This document shows positions 1 through 7,969 of a stretch of 64,000 nt of DNA, in pieces. The position numbers and the translations under genes were made by a program. Origin of the DNA: Pseudoalteromonas luteoviolacea B = ATCC 29581 (GTDB lineage Bacteria > Pseudomonadota > Gammaproteobacteria > Enterobacterales > Alteromonadaceae); contig CAPN01000051.1 in assembly GCA_000333235.1 (NCBI GenBank), forward strand, positions 310,001-374,000, written 5' to 3'. Numbering within the stretch: the stretch's first letter is position 1; each line of letters starts with the position of its first letter. The notes under the pieces were generated by a model that made no database searches, was not told where the DNA came from, and saw only the letters and a program-made list of their open reading frames with translations.

Positions 1-265
1 AAATTTTAAAAAAGCGCAACTGTTCCTCGTCGACATAAAGTTTGTCTACATCATAAATCTCCAGGGTTTTAAGGGCTTTAAATTGGTTTTTTAAACCTAA
101 ATGGCTCGGGTTTTGATTGGCAATAAGGGATAAAACACTTGAACCTGTGAATAACCAACTTACGTCTGCATCAACCGCTGCAAAGATTAACGCCATGTCT
201 AACGTATCTTTTAGTGTAGACAAACTAAAAGGCGATGATTGTGAGATCACTAGCAGTTTCGTCAT
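1..265 (-). CDS. tusC: TusC sulfurtransferase subunit, 3' end outside window
   Basis: Partial gene: the first 88 codons lie here and the rest runs off the left edge. The product should be the TusC subunit of the TusBCD complex, a DsrE-type sulfur carrier that relays persulfide sulfur from TusA to TusE for 2-thiolation of tRNA wobble uridine in the cytoplasm. The visible N-terminus reads MTKLLVISQSSPFS followed by an alternating hydrophobic stretch typical of the DsrE fold. Its ATG overlaps the tusD stop as ATGA, so translation is probably coupled. The call rests mainly on position after tusD plus the DsrE-like start. TusB would be expected just outside the window. Confidence 0.8.
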   Translation of the reverse strand, partial: MTKLLVISQSSPFSLSTLKDTLDMALIFAAVDADVSWLFTGSSVLSLIANQNPSHLGLKNQFKALKTLEIYDVDKLYVDEEQLRFFKI

Positions 266-612
266 TTAAATTGCACCCAACGGTCTGCTTTGCTCGTTTT
301 CATTGCAAATTCAGCTAAGCCAGCATCATTAAAACGAGACGTGTCAACCTCTACACCGCGCTGCTCCGCGGCTGTTGAGCAAACAAATAACGAGATATTG
401 TGATCTTTTAATCCTTGCCATAATTCACCCAAATTAAGTTGATCAGACGGTAAACTTAACCCGGTTTGTGCGTGGTAAACGGCATCTTGATAGAAGAAAA
501 CACAATCAATTCTATGGCCAAGTTTTAGCGCTGCACTTGCAAACCTAAATAGGGCTTGTGCAGACGTTAGAAGACTCGGCGAGCTATGCAATGAAAGAAC
601 AAAAGTAGCCAA
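262..612 (-). CDS. tusD: TusD sulfurtransferase subunit
   Basis: A 116-residue DsrE-family protein and the catalytic subunit of TusBCD, which accepts sulfur from TusA and passes it to TusE/MnmA in 2-thiouridine synthesis of tRNA. Cys78 in the segment LFVCSTAAEQRGV matches the position of the active cysteine of E. coli TusD, and the C-terminus ADRWVQFK is also TusD-like. The length is slightly shorter than the E. coli protein. It overlaps tusC by the ATGA junction. A terminator hairpin separates it from the upstream yccA-like gene on the same strand. Family assignment is confident from the cysteine position and context. Confidence 0.9.
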   Translation of the reverse strand: MATFVLSLHSSPSLLTSAQALFRFASAALKLGHRIDCVFFYQDAVYHAQTGLSLPSDQLNLGELWQGLKDHNISLFVCSTAAEQRGVEVDTSRFNDAGLAEFAMKTSKADRWVQFK

Positions 613-703
613 AGTTATACCAATTCTTATTTATACATGAATAGTTTCAGGATTAAATTGTCCAACTGTGTTTACCTAAATAGCTCAATTATACCGAGTT
701 AGA

Positions 704-732
704 CAAAAAAATAGCCCCATAATGGGGCTATT
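704..732 (-). terminator. Terminator of the yccA-like gene
   Basis: Read on the minus strand, a near-perfect hairpin with core AGCCCC/GGGGCT is followed by a run of T. It lies just past the stop of the Bax1-I/YccA gene and before tusD. Confidence 0.85.
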
Positions 733-749
733 CTATCAAACTATCTTAT

Positions 750-1415
750 TTAGTCATCACTTGATCCAAGTAACGCTAATAATGAAGTGAACAAATTATA
801 AATGTTTAAGTACAAGCTCACGGTCGCTAAAACGTAATTCGTCTCACCCCCGTTTATGATGCGGCTTGTATCAAACAAGATAAGGCCCGACATAATCAGA
901 ACAACCGCAGCGTTGATAGCCATAAACATCACAGAGCTACCGATGAACAAATTCACTAAGCTTGAAATGATCACGACGATTAAGCCGACCATTAAAAAAC
1001 CACCCATGAATGAGAAATCTTTTTTAGTAGTCAGCGCATAAGCAGACAAACCGAAGAAAATTAACGCGGTGGATCCTAACGCTTGCATAATAAGCATACC
1101 ACCATTAGGCATTGCAGCGTAATGTGAAAGAAGTGGACCTAAACCAAACCCCATTATGCCGGTGAAAACGAAAACAAGCCCGATCGCTGAGGCTGAGTTT
1201 GCTTTTTTCTGAATCACAAACAACATACCAAGGCCAATTAGAGAGCAAATGATGCCCGTAAATCGTGGTAAGTCCATTGTCATAGAGATGCCTGCAGTGA
1301 GGGCGCTAAATGCTAACGTCATTGCGAGTAAAAAATAAGTGTTTTTTAACACTTTATTCGTTTCAACCGTCGAAATAACGGGCTTAGCTGTTTGATATGA
1401 ATGGTTAAATGCCAT
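750..1415 (-). CDS. yccA: Bax inhibitor-1/YccA family membrane protein
   Basis: A 221-residue integral membrane protein of the Bax1-I/YccA/LFG family with about seven hydrophobic segments. In E. coli, YccA is an inner-membrane protein that interacts with the FtsH protease; some family members act as pH-dependent calcium leak channels. The N-terminal cytoplasmic stretch (MAFNHSYQTAKPV) precedes the first membrane span near residue 28. The start is supported by AAGGAG a few bases upstream. In E. coli yccA also neighbours a tus gene (tusE), so the linkage to sulfur relay genes is conserved loosely. It could equally be named a generic Bax1-I protein; exact orthology to YccA is inferred. Confidence 0.88.
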   Translation of the reverse strand: MAFNHSYQTAKPVISTVETNKVLKNTYFLLAMTLAFSALTAGISMTMDLPRFTGIICSLIGLGMLFVIQKKANSASAIGLVFVFTGIMGFGLGPLLSHYAAMPNGGMLIMQALGSTALIFFGLSAYALTTKKDFSFMGGFLMVGLIVVIISSLVNLFIGSSVMFMAINAAVVLIMSGLILFDTSRIINGGETNYVLATVSLYLNIYNLFTSLLALLGSSDD

Positions 1416-1686
1416 GGTCAGCTCCTTAGTTAAAGCTATGTAATTTCCTATATGCTACCGAAAACAAGATTATCAAGTCTATACCCATTCAACTTGAAGT
1501 CGCACATCTTCAAAAACGTATTACATTTATACGTCGGGCAAGGACAATATGTTTAAAAATAACATCGCTTAAATAGACGCCAAGATCCACGGAAAGTTCA
1601 ATAGGACAAATTGTAATCTCCATGAGTGAAGTTTAATCACGGTAAGCCAATTTTCGACCAGTTGGACAGTTTTTTTAAAAAAAAGC

Positions 1687-1715
1687 TTCACTTTAGAAAT
1701 TAACTTATCTATTAT
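1687..1715 (+). promoter_or_regulatory. Candidate sigma-70 promoter of the tRNA-Ser pair
   Basis: TTCACT (1687-1692) and TATTAT (1710-1715) are separated by 17 bases. They are followed by a C-rich discriminator (CGCCCCGC) directly before the tRNA, as in stringently controlled stable-RNA promoters. Assigned by eye. Confidence 0.55.
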
Positions 1716-1727
1716 TCGCCCCGCTGC

Positions 1728-1818
1728 GGAGAGATGGCTGAGTGGTTGAAAGCACCGGTCTTGAAAACCGGCATACGTTAATAGCGTATCTAGGGTTCAA
1801 ATCCCTATCTCTCCGCCA
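1728..1818 (+). tRNA. tRNA-Ser (anticodon TGA), copy 1
   Basis: A 91-nt class II tRNA with acceptor arms GGAGAGA/TCTCTCC, an encoded CCA, and the anticodon loop CTTGAAA giving TGA, which reads UCN serine codons. The long variable arm (TACGTTAATAGCGTA) is typical of tRNA-Ser. The T arm is GGGTTCAAATCCC. The copy 44 nt downstream is identical over its full length. Confidence 0.97.
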
Positions 1819-1862
1819 CCAAATTTTCGCTTCGAGATAGATAGCTCGATGCAATCGGTTTA

Positions 1863-1953
1863 GGAGAGATGGCTGAGTGGTTGAAAGCACCGGTCTTGAA
1901 AACCGGCATACGTTAATAGCGTATCTAGGGTTCAAATCCCTATCTCTCCGCCA
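1863..1953 (+). tRNA. tRNA-Ser (anticodon TGA), copy 2
   Basis: Identical base for base to the copy at 1728-1818, including CCA and variable arm. It is separated by a 44-nt spacer and followed by a terminator, so the two are probably cut from one precursor transcript. Confidence 0.97.
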
Positions 1954-1961
1954 TATATAAG

Positions 1962-1991
1962 AAAGCCGCTAAGCAATTAGCGGCTTTTTTA
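1962..1991 (+). terminator. Terminator of the tRNA-Ser operon
   Basis: A perfect 11-bp stem (AAAGCCGCTAA/TTAGCGGCTTT) with a 4-nt loop and a T run directly follows the second tRNA. Confidence 0.93.
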
Positions 1992-2119
1992 TTTGCCATA
2001 ATTACTCGTTTAGTGATTCAAAACTAATTGTTCTAACGATATTGTTCATACTAAAGTCGAGTTGTGTCTTTTCATTCTTGGGTCATTCTGAGTGCAAGTA
2101 ACTTCACTTGGATACCTCT

Positions 2120-2506
2120 ATGAAAACAAATATTTTGAAAGGCGTAGGTTTTTCGTTTTTATCCCCCCTTGTGATAGGCATCTGTTTAGGGCTGTTTTAT
2201 TCTTTAACACTTGAAAATGGCACTAGCGCGACTTTCTTTACTATGTTGTTGAGTGCCATTTCTAATGCTCATATTGCGGGTATTGCAATCGGTGTTTTTG
2301 TCTTGCCTAGCTATTTGTATCTCGTAAAGCGAGGTAAAGTAACTTATAGCGCGTTACTGACAACAGGTTTACTCGGAGGCGCAGTTAGTAGCTATTTTTT
2401 AGCGGCAACATCAGGACCTGCATTTATCATTAATTCGCTGATGTCTGCGCTAGCAGGTGGCTTGTTTTTATACGGTTTAAGGCGAAGCAGTAAAGTTGTT
2501 GATTAA
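2120..2506 (+). CDS. Small membrane protein of unknown function
   Basis: A 128-residue hydrophobic protein (from ATG 2120; a TTG at 2108 would add four residues). It has about four predicted membrane spans: residues ~8-27, ~37-63, ~74-97 and ~101-120. No family was recognised. It has a basic C-terminus (RRSSKVVD), so the tail is probably cytoplasmic. There is no clear Shine-Dalgarno sequence, which leaves the start uncertain. It stands alone between the tRNA terminator and yebR, and nothing in the context gives a function. Confidence 0.65.
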   Translation: MKTNILKGVGFSFLSPLVIGICLGLFYSLTLENGTSATFFTMLLSAISNAHIAGIAIGVFVLPSYLYLVKRGKVTYSALLTTGLLGGAVSSYFLAATSGPAFIINSLMSALAGGLFLYGLRRSSKVVD

Positions 2507-2624
2507 AAAACGTTCTTGCAGGTATAAATTTACAGAGAAATAACACTTTTTCAGCCGAAAAGGTTTCATTTAGGGCGGCGAAAGAGTACCTTAGGCTTCT
2601 GTGTATTTATTTTTGATGTACTTC

Positions 2625-3083
2625 ATGCAGAAGCAAGATTTTTACCAAAGTTTAACCCTTCAAGCACAAGGTTTAATTCAAGGCGAAACAAACCTCATTG
2701 CGAACATGGCGAACCTAAGTGCTTTGTTATGGATGTCTTTAGAAGACATTAATTGGGCAGGGTTCTATGTAATGGATTCGCCCGATGAATTGGTACTTGG
2801 CCCATTTCAAGGCAAACCAGCTTGTATTCGTATTCCTGTCGGTAAAGGTGTTTGTGGTGCAGCGGTCGCGACACGCAAAACGCAACTTGTCTATGATGTA
2901 CATGAGTTCGAAGGTCATATTGCTTGTGATGCAGCATCTAACTCGGAAATCGTAATCCCACTCTATAAATCGGGAGAGATTATTGCAGTATTAGATATCG
3001 ATAGCCCCTCAGTTGGTCGTTTTGATGAGCAAGACCAATTCGGTCTTGAGTTATTCGTTAAAGCGCTTGAGGCGACGCTGTAG
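2625..3083 (+). CDS. msrC: Free methionine-(R)-sulfoxide reductase (fRMsr, GAF)
   Basis: A 152-residue single GAF-domain enzyme (YebR/MsrC) that reduces free L-methionine-(R)-sulfoxide in the cytoplasm using thioredoxin-linked cysteines. The three family cysteines are present at residues 67, 77 and 101, with the same spacing as E. coli C84/C94/C118. Around them are PACIRIPVG, GVCGAAVA and HIACDAASNSEIV, all close to YebR. The start is set at ATG 2625 because MQKQDFYQ aligns with the family N-terminus; an upstream GTG at 2601 would add eight hydrophobic residues. The stop codon abuts the next start (TAGATG), making this the first gene of the msrC-proQ-prc cluster. Confidence 0.93.
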   Translation: MQKQDFYQSLTLQAQGLIQGETNLIANMANLSALLWMSLEDINWAGFYVMDSPDELVLGPFQGKPACIRIPVGKGVCGAAVATRKTQLVYDVHEFEGHIACDAASNSEIVIPLYKSGEIIAVLDIDSPSVGRFDEQDQFGLELFVKALEATL

Positions 3084-3362
3084 ATGAAAGACCTACTTCA
3101 AGTTCAAGACTATCTTTTTAACCACGTGGACGTGGGAGATTGGGAAGGCGAAGAAGAACAAGTTACGGAAACACTGAACGAATTAATCCATTTCGCGTGG
3201 AACCTTCTACCCGAAGATCTTTCATGTGAAGTAATAGACGAAATAATTAATGGTATTTGGGAGCACCTTCGTGGCGATACGGCATTGATTGACGTAGAGT
3301 TCGAGGAGCTATCTGACTGGGTAACGCAATATATTCACTCATCTCTTGATGAGCAGATGTAA
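3084..3362 (+). CDS. Small acidic protein between msrC and proQ
   Basis: A 92-residue protein, strongly acidic (many Glu/Asp, e.g. DWEGEEEQ near residue 20) with amphipathic helical segments. No cysteine motif, membrane span or signal peptide was seen, apart from a single Cys at about residue 48. I do not recognise the family. Its ATG directly follows the msrC stop and proQ starts 15 bases after its own stop, so it is surely co-transcribed and probably translationally coupled. The acidity and position before a basic RNA chaperone make a role linked to ProQ or Prc conceivable, but that is inference only. Confidence 0.8.
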   Translation: MKDLLQVQDYLFNHVDVGDWEGEEEQVTETLNELIHFAWNLLPEDLSCEVIDEIINGIWEHLRGDTALIDVEFEELSDWVTQYIHSSLDEQM

Positions 3363-3377
3363 AAGATAGGTTTAAAA

Positions 3378-4052
3378 ATGGAAACCACAAACAAGCTAAA
3401 AGACATTAACGAAGTGCTAGAGTTTCTTTATAAGGAATTTCCTAATTGCTTCAAAGCCAAAGACGGCATTAAGCCTTTAAAAGTAGGTATTTTTAAGGAC
3501 ATCGCAGAGCGCATTGAAAGTTCTGAGCAAGTTAGTAAGACGCAAGTTCGTCAAGCGCTTCGTAAGTACACGTCGAACTGGCGTTATTTAGAATCGGTTA
3601 CCCAAAATGAATTTCGCATTGATTTAGACGGCAATAACGCAGAAAAAATTGAAGCAGAGCACATTGAGCATGCGCAAAAAGCGTTAGAAGAATCTCGAGC
3701 CAAGCGTGCAGCTAAAAAACCTGCGCCACGCGGTAAACGTCCGTTTAATAAACGTGATGGCGAGGGTGCTGAAACAAAACCTTACAAAAAGAGACCGTTT
3801 GATCGTAACCGCAGTGATGATAAACGCGCTAAAGTGAATACAAAGCAAGAACAGCAAGCACCAGTAAAACGTTCTGGCAAAGTAGAACCACTTCCAGCTT
3901 CAGAAGTTAAAGTAAACGCAAAAGTGAAAGTTAAACTTGGCCAGGCTTTAGTAAACGCCACAATTACCGAAGTGAACAAAGATGAAGTTCATGTTGAACT
4001 CGTGACTGGCATGCAAGTCAAAACAAAAGCAGACAGTTTGTACTTTATTTGA
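3378..4052 (+). CDS. proQ: RNA chaperone ProQ
   Basis: A 224-residue RNA-binding protein. Residues ~5-120 form the ProQ/FinO domain that binds 3' ends of structured sRNAs and mRNAs (KLKDINEVLEFLYKEFPNCF start, then the TQVRQALRKYTSNWRYL segment). Residues ~120-165 form a Lys/Arg/Pro-rich linker. Residues ~170-224 form the Tudor-like C-terminal domain (VKVKLGQALVNATITEV). The order matches E. coli ProQ (232 residues). In E. coli proQ is followed by prc, as here. The product acts in the cytoplasm as a global post-transcriptional regulator. Confidence 0.95.
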   Translation: METTNKLKDINEVLEFLYKEFPNCFKAKDGIKPLKVGIFKDIAERIESSEQVSKTQVRQALRKYTSNWRYLESVTQNEFRIDLDGNNAEKIEAEHIEHAQKALEESRAKRAAKKPAPRGKRPFNKRDGEGAETKPYKKRPFDRNRSDDKRAKVNTKQEQQAPVKRSGKVEPLPASEVKVNAKVKVKLGQALVNATITEVNKDEVHVELVTGMQVKTKADSLYFI

Positions 4053-4062
4053 GGAGTCGCGT

Positions 4063-6093
4063 ATGAGTAAAAATTGGTCACTCATTTCTTTCGCCGCAGC
4101 CATTGCGTCATTTGCAAGTGTTGCCTCAGTCGAGAAAATTTCGGCTGAAGATATTCCGCAGCTAAAACAGGAAAGTCAGCATGCGATTGCGAGTAAAAGG
4201 GTGACAAACTTATTTACTCGTGCGCACTACAAGCATATTGAGTTAAACGATACGTTGTCGTCGCAAATTTTTGATCGATTTGTTGATACGCTTGATTTTA
4301 ATAAAAGCGTTATGTTGGCAAGTGACATAGAAGCGTTTCGTCAATATCAAATGGCGTTTGACGATGGGTTAACATCAGGTAAATTAGAATTTGCTTTTGA
4401 GTTTTTTAACCTAAATCTTAAACGCCGCTTTGAACGTTATGAATACGCTATTTCATTGCTTGAGAAAGAAATGACTTTTACCGAAAGCGATTCGTATGTG
4501 TTTGATCGCGAAGACGCAGTTTGGGCAAAAGATAATGCTGAACTAGACGAAATTTGGCGCCAACGGGTTAAATACGATGCGCTACGTTTAAAAATGACTG
4601 GTAAAGATTGGGCAGGGATCAAAGAAGTGTTAACTAAGCGTTACAATAATGCTTTAAAACGCTTATCTCAATCTAATGCTGAAGACGCCTTTCAAATTGT
4701 GATGAATGCTTTTGCAAGAAGCATCGAAGCGCATACGTCTTATCTTTCGCCTCGCCGAGCTGAACAATTCAAAATGGACATGGAACTTGAATTGGAAGGC
4801 ATTGGAGCGGTACTCGGGTACGATGAAGATTATACTGTGATACGAAGTCTAGTTCCCGGTGGTCCTGCGGATAAAACCGAACAGTTAAAAGCGGATGATA
4901 GGATCATTGGTGTGGCTCAGGCGGGTGACGAGTTTGTCGATGTTATAGGTTGGCGTTTAGATGATGTAGTGGATCTCATTAAGGGCCCTAAGGGAACTAA
5001 AGTTAGATTACAATATCTTAAAGGCGCTGATACGCATGGTACTCCTAAAATCGTTGAGATAGTACGTGATAAAATTCGCTTAGAAGATAGAGCAGCTAAA
5101 TCAGAAGTATTTCACGCGAACTACTCAGATCTAACGAGTAAGATCGGCGTTATTGAAATCCCAAGTTTTTATAACAACCTGTCTAAAGACGTTAAGATTG
5201 AATTGGCCAAGCTCAAAGAGGCTAAAGTGGATGGTGTCATTGTCGATTTGCGTCAAAATGGCGGAGGGTCATTATTTGAAGCGACTCAGCTAACAGGTTT
5301 GTTTATAGATCAAGGTCCAGTTGTCCAGATCCATACCTTAAACAACCGAATTGAAGCGCAAGAAGATAGAGACGGAGTGGTGTTTTATGATGGGCCACTC
5401 ACAGTGCTCGTTGATCGATATAGCGCATCAGCGTCAGAAATTTTTGCCGCAGCGTTACAAGACTATGGTCGAGCAGTCATTATTGGTGAACAAACGTTTG
5501 GCAAAGGCACAGTGCAACAACACAAGCCCCTTGGCAGAGCCTATGACTTGTATGATAACCCCCTTGGTAGTGTTCAATACACTATTGCTAAGTTCTATCG
5601 GATTAACGGGGGCAGCACGCAACATAAAGGCGTCGTACCGGACATTTTATTCCCATCGGCGATTAATCCCTCAGAGTGGGGCGAAAGCCAAGAAGATAAT
5701 GCATTGCCTTGGGATAGTATTCAACGGGCACAATATTCAACGGTTGGGGTGCTAAAAGACGCAGTTTCTCACTTAACAAGCACACATGAGAAACGGATCA
5801 AGCAAGAGCCAGAATTTGGTTACGTCTTTGAAGATATTGCGCGTTATCAAAAAGAAAAAGACGACAAAACCATTTCGCTAGTTGAACAAGACCGCATTAA
5901 AGAACGAGAAGAACGCGATGCTCGTGCATTAAAGCGCGCGAATGAACGTTTAGTGCGCCTAGGAAAAACACCAATCGAAAAGTTAGATGATGCCCCGGAT
6001 GAGCTTTCAGAATTAGATCCGTTTTTAGAAGAAGCGGCCTTGATTACGCAAGATTTAATCCAGTTTGGTCGGTTAGTAAAGAATACAAATTAA
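4063..6093 (+). CDS. prc: Tail-specific periplasmic protease Prc (Tsp)
   Basis: A 676-residue S41 protease that degrades periplasmic proteins from their C-termini and trims FtsI and lipoprotein-associated hydrolases. There is an N-terminal export signal (hydrophobic residues ~6-22), a PDZ domain around residues 235-320, and a catalytic domain with Ser456 in SASASEIF and Lys481 in TFGKGTVQ. The 25-residue Ser-Lys spacing equals that of E. coli (Ser452/Lys477). The C-terminal region is rich in Glu and Arg. The start is supported by GAGGAG nine bases upstream. It is the last gene of the msrC-proQ-prc cluster, followed by a terminator. Confidence 0.96.
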   Translation: MSKNWSLISFAAAIASFASVASVEKISAEDIPQLKQESQHAIASKRVTNLFTRAHYKHIELNDTLSSQIFDRFVDTLDFNKSVMLASDIEAFRQYQMAFDDGLTSGKLEFAFEFFNLNLKRRFERYEYAISLLEKEMTFTESDSYVFDREDAVWAKDNAELDEIWRQRVKYDALRLKMTGKDWAGIKEVLTKRYNNALKRLSQSNAEDAFQIVMNAFARSIEAHTSYLSPRRAEQFKMDMELELEGIGAVLGYDEDYTVIRSLVPGGPADKTEQLKADDRIIGVAQAGDEFVDVIGWRLDDVVDLIKGPKGTKVRLQYLKGADTHGTPKIVEIVRDKIRLEDRAAKSEVFHANYSDLTSKIGVIEIPSFYNNLSKDVKIELAKLKEAKVDGVIVDLRQNGGGSLFEATQLTGLFIDQGPVVQIHTLNNRIEAQEDRDGVVFYDGPLTVLVDRYSASASEIFAAALQDYGRAVIIGEQTFGKGTVQQHKPLGRAYDLYDNPLGSVQYTIAKFYRINGGSTQHKGVVPDILFPSAINPSEWGESQEDNALPWDSIQRAQYSTVGVLKDAVSHLTSTHEKRIKQEPEFGYVFEDIARYQKEKDDKTISLVEQDRIKEREERDARALKRANERLVRLGKTPIEKLDDAPDELSELDPFLEEAALITQDLIQFGRLVKNTN

Positions 6094-6096
6094 ACG

Positions 6097-6122
6097 AAAA
6101 GGCGCGATAAGCGCCTTTTTTA
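6097..6122 (+). terminator. Terminator after prc
   Basis: Hairpin AAAAGGCGC/GCGCCTTTT with a 5-nt loop and T run, four bases past the prc stop. Confidence 0.92.
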
Positions 6123-6439
6123 TTACGCTTGCTCGTTAGGTTTGCTATTATCAGACTCAAATTTTCGATGTGATTACGTTAATACTGACCTACATAAAAA
6201 CGGTATTATGTTAATGGACTAAAACCAAGGGCTATTTGCGTTAAAATTTTTGATTTAACAGCGTATGGACGTAGAAGGTAGAGTAATTGCCGAGAACAAC
6301 TAAATTGCCTAATTTTGTGTCGACAAGCTTGCATTAGTCCAAAACGGATGAATGAATATGATTGATGCGAGTCGGCTCGATAAAAGCAACAAAATAGAAT
6401 AATAATAAGCGCAGCAGGGTGCGCAATGGAGTAACAAGT
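6123..6439 (+). promoter_or_regulatory. Long leader upstream of the NhaC-type antiporter
   Basis: A 317-nt gene-free stretch. It contains an 8-bp perfect inverted repeat, TGGACTAA (6215-6222) and TTAGTCCA (6334-6341), which could act as the closing stem of a ~127-nt folded RNA. Inside it sits a smaller hairpin (GTTAAA/TTTAAC near 6238-6258). I compared it from memory with the lysine riboswitch that precedes some NhaC-type genes and did not find its conserved core. A promoter was not identified. Confidence 0.35.
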
Positions 6440-7900
6440 TTGAAAGAAATTAAACAACCATCCTATATCGATGCGCTAATTCCTATTTCGGTATTAGTGA
6501 GTTTGTTAGGCGCTGCTGTATATCTGTTCGGCGACAATTCATCGTCAGGACCTAATCAAATCGCATTGCTTTTTGCTACGTTTACTGCTGCTTTGATTGG
6601 ATTAAAAAACGGCTATACATGGAAGACGCTTGAAGAAGCAATGATTAAAGGGATCACGATTTCTCTGGGTGCAATTCTCATCTTATTAATGGTTGGCGCT
6701 TTAATAGGCACGTGGTTGCTGTCAGGTACGGTGCCGACACTCATTTATTACGGGCTGCAAGTGATAAATCCACAGTGGTTTTATGCTGCAAGCTGTTTAA
6801 TATGTGGCGTGGTGGCGATGAGTATTGGAAGCTCTTGGACGACAGCGGCTACAATCGGTGTTGCGCTCCTTGGCGTCGCAACCGGGCTTGGACTTGATCA
6901 TGTAGTGACGGCGGGGGCGGTTATCTCGGGTGCTTATTTTGGAGATAAGTTAAGCCCTTTGTCAGAAACTACTAACCTTGCGCCTGCAGTGGCGGGAGCT
7001 GATCTCTTTGATCACATTCAACATATGCTTTGGACTACGGTGCCGAGTTTTATTATTGCTTTAATCATTTTCATGTTTATGGGATTCAATGCGCCCGTAA
7101 CAAGTGAAGCTCACCAGATAGAGTCTATTGTCTCAATTTTACAAGATAATTTTAATATCAGCCTAGTGATGTTAGTACCATTGCTTGTTCTATTGGCGCT
7201 CGCAATTAAAAAAATGCCGGCATTTCCTGCTATTTCCATCGGTGCGGTGATAGGCGCTATTTGGGCCTTACTGTTTCAAGGTGATCTGATTGCCTCTCAG
7301 ATAAACTCGGAACAGGGCGTCGCTATTGGTTATTTTACCCTAATCTGGCAAACGTTTTTCGCTGGGTTTAATATTGATACTGGTGATGCGGGTATGAATG
7401 ATTTACTTAGTGGCGGTGGAATGGCAAGTATGCTTACGACGACTTGGTTAGTGATGACCGCGTTGATGTTTGGTGCCATTATGGAAAAAACAGGCTTGCT
7501 TGAGATGTTTGTTAAAAGTATTTTAAAAGTTGCAAAGTCAACAGGCAGTTTGATTACGGCAACGATTGCAACCTGTATTGGTACTAATGCAGTAGCTGCG
7601 GATCAATATATTGGCATAGTGGTACCAGGAAGAATGTTTAAAGATGAATACAAGAAGCGAGGTTTGCGATCTGTTAATTTGTCAAGAACACTTGAAGATG
7701 GCGGTACAATTACCAGCCCATTAATTCCTTGGAATACGTGCGGCGCTTATATGCAAAGTGTTCTGATGGTTAATCCATTTGATTATGCTGTCTATGCGTT
7801 CTTTAATTTAATAAATCCTGTACTCGCGATTATTTATGCGTATCTTGGTATCAAGATTTTAAAAATTACACCAAAGCACCTCGAGCAAGATACACAATAA
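6440..7900 (+). CDS. nhaC: NhaC-type Na+/H+ antiporter family protein
   Basis: A 486-residue inner-membrane carrier with 11-12 hydrophobic segments and the NhaC-family segment SGAYFGDKLSPLSETTNLAP (residues ~167-186). This family exchanges Na+ for H+, but related members carry malate/lactate or lysine, so the substrate is not settled by sequence. The start is taken as TTG 6440, because GGAG lies eight bases upstream (6428-6431); a GTG at 6419 is an alternative with no such support. It is a single gene between two terminators, so it is monocistronic and has its own long leader. Confidence 0.88.
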   Translation: MKEIKQPSYIDALIPISVLVSLLGAAVYLFGDNSSSGPNQIALLFATFTAALIGLKNGYTWKTLEEAMIKGITISLGAILILLMVGALIGTWLLSGTVPTLIYYGLQVINPQWFYAASCLICGVVAMSIGSSWTTAATIGVALLGVATGLGLDHVVTAGAVISGAYFGDKLSPLSETTNLAPAVAGADLFDHIQHMLWTTVPSFIIALIIFMFMGFNAPVTSEAHQIESIVSILQDNFNISLVMLVPLLVLLALAIKKMPAFPAISIGAVIGAIWALLFQGDLIASQINSEQGVAIGYFTLIWQTFFAGFNIDTGDAGMNDLLSGGGMASMLTTTWLVMTALMFGAIMEKTGLLEMFVKSILKVAKSTGSLITATIATCIGTNAVAADQYIGIVVPGRMFKDEYKKRGLRSVNLSRTLEDGGTITSPLIPWNTCGAYMQSVLMVNPFDYAVYAFFNLINPVLAIIYAYLGIKILKITPKHLEQDTQ

Positions 7901-7927
7901 GGTGTAAAATACAGTATAGAGAAAAGC

Positions 7928-7955
7928 CGCCTCAACTCGTTTGGGGCGTTTTTTT
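7928..7955 (+). terminator. Terminator after nhaC
   Basis: CGCCTCAA/TTGGGGCG stem (one G-U pair), a 5-nt loop and seven T. It ends only a few bases before the pepN Shine-Dalgarno sequence. Confidence 0.85.
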
Positions 7956-7969
7956 AGTAAGGAAAAATT

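Noticed and set aside
1705..1935. Minus-strand open frame with an internal repeat (RDLNPRYAINVCRFSRPV twice)
   Set aside because: It is the antisense reading of the two identical tRNA-Ser genes, which explains the repeat.
5351..5755. 134-codon plus-strand frame inside prc
   Set aside because: Overlaps the S41 catalytic core in another frame; no ribosome-binding site and no family features.
6123..6439. Lysine riboswitch before nhaC
   Set aside because: The conserved lysine-box core segments could not be found; only a generic closing stem is visible.
6206..6457. Minus-strand 83-codon frame in the nhaC leader
   Set aside because: Cys-rich but without a start signal; it overlaps the nhaC start and reads like noise in an RNA leader.
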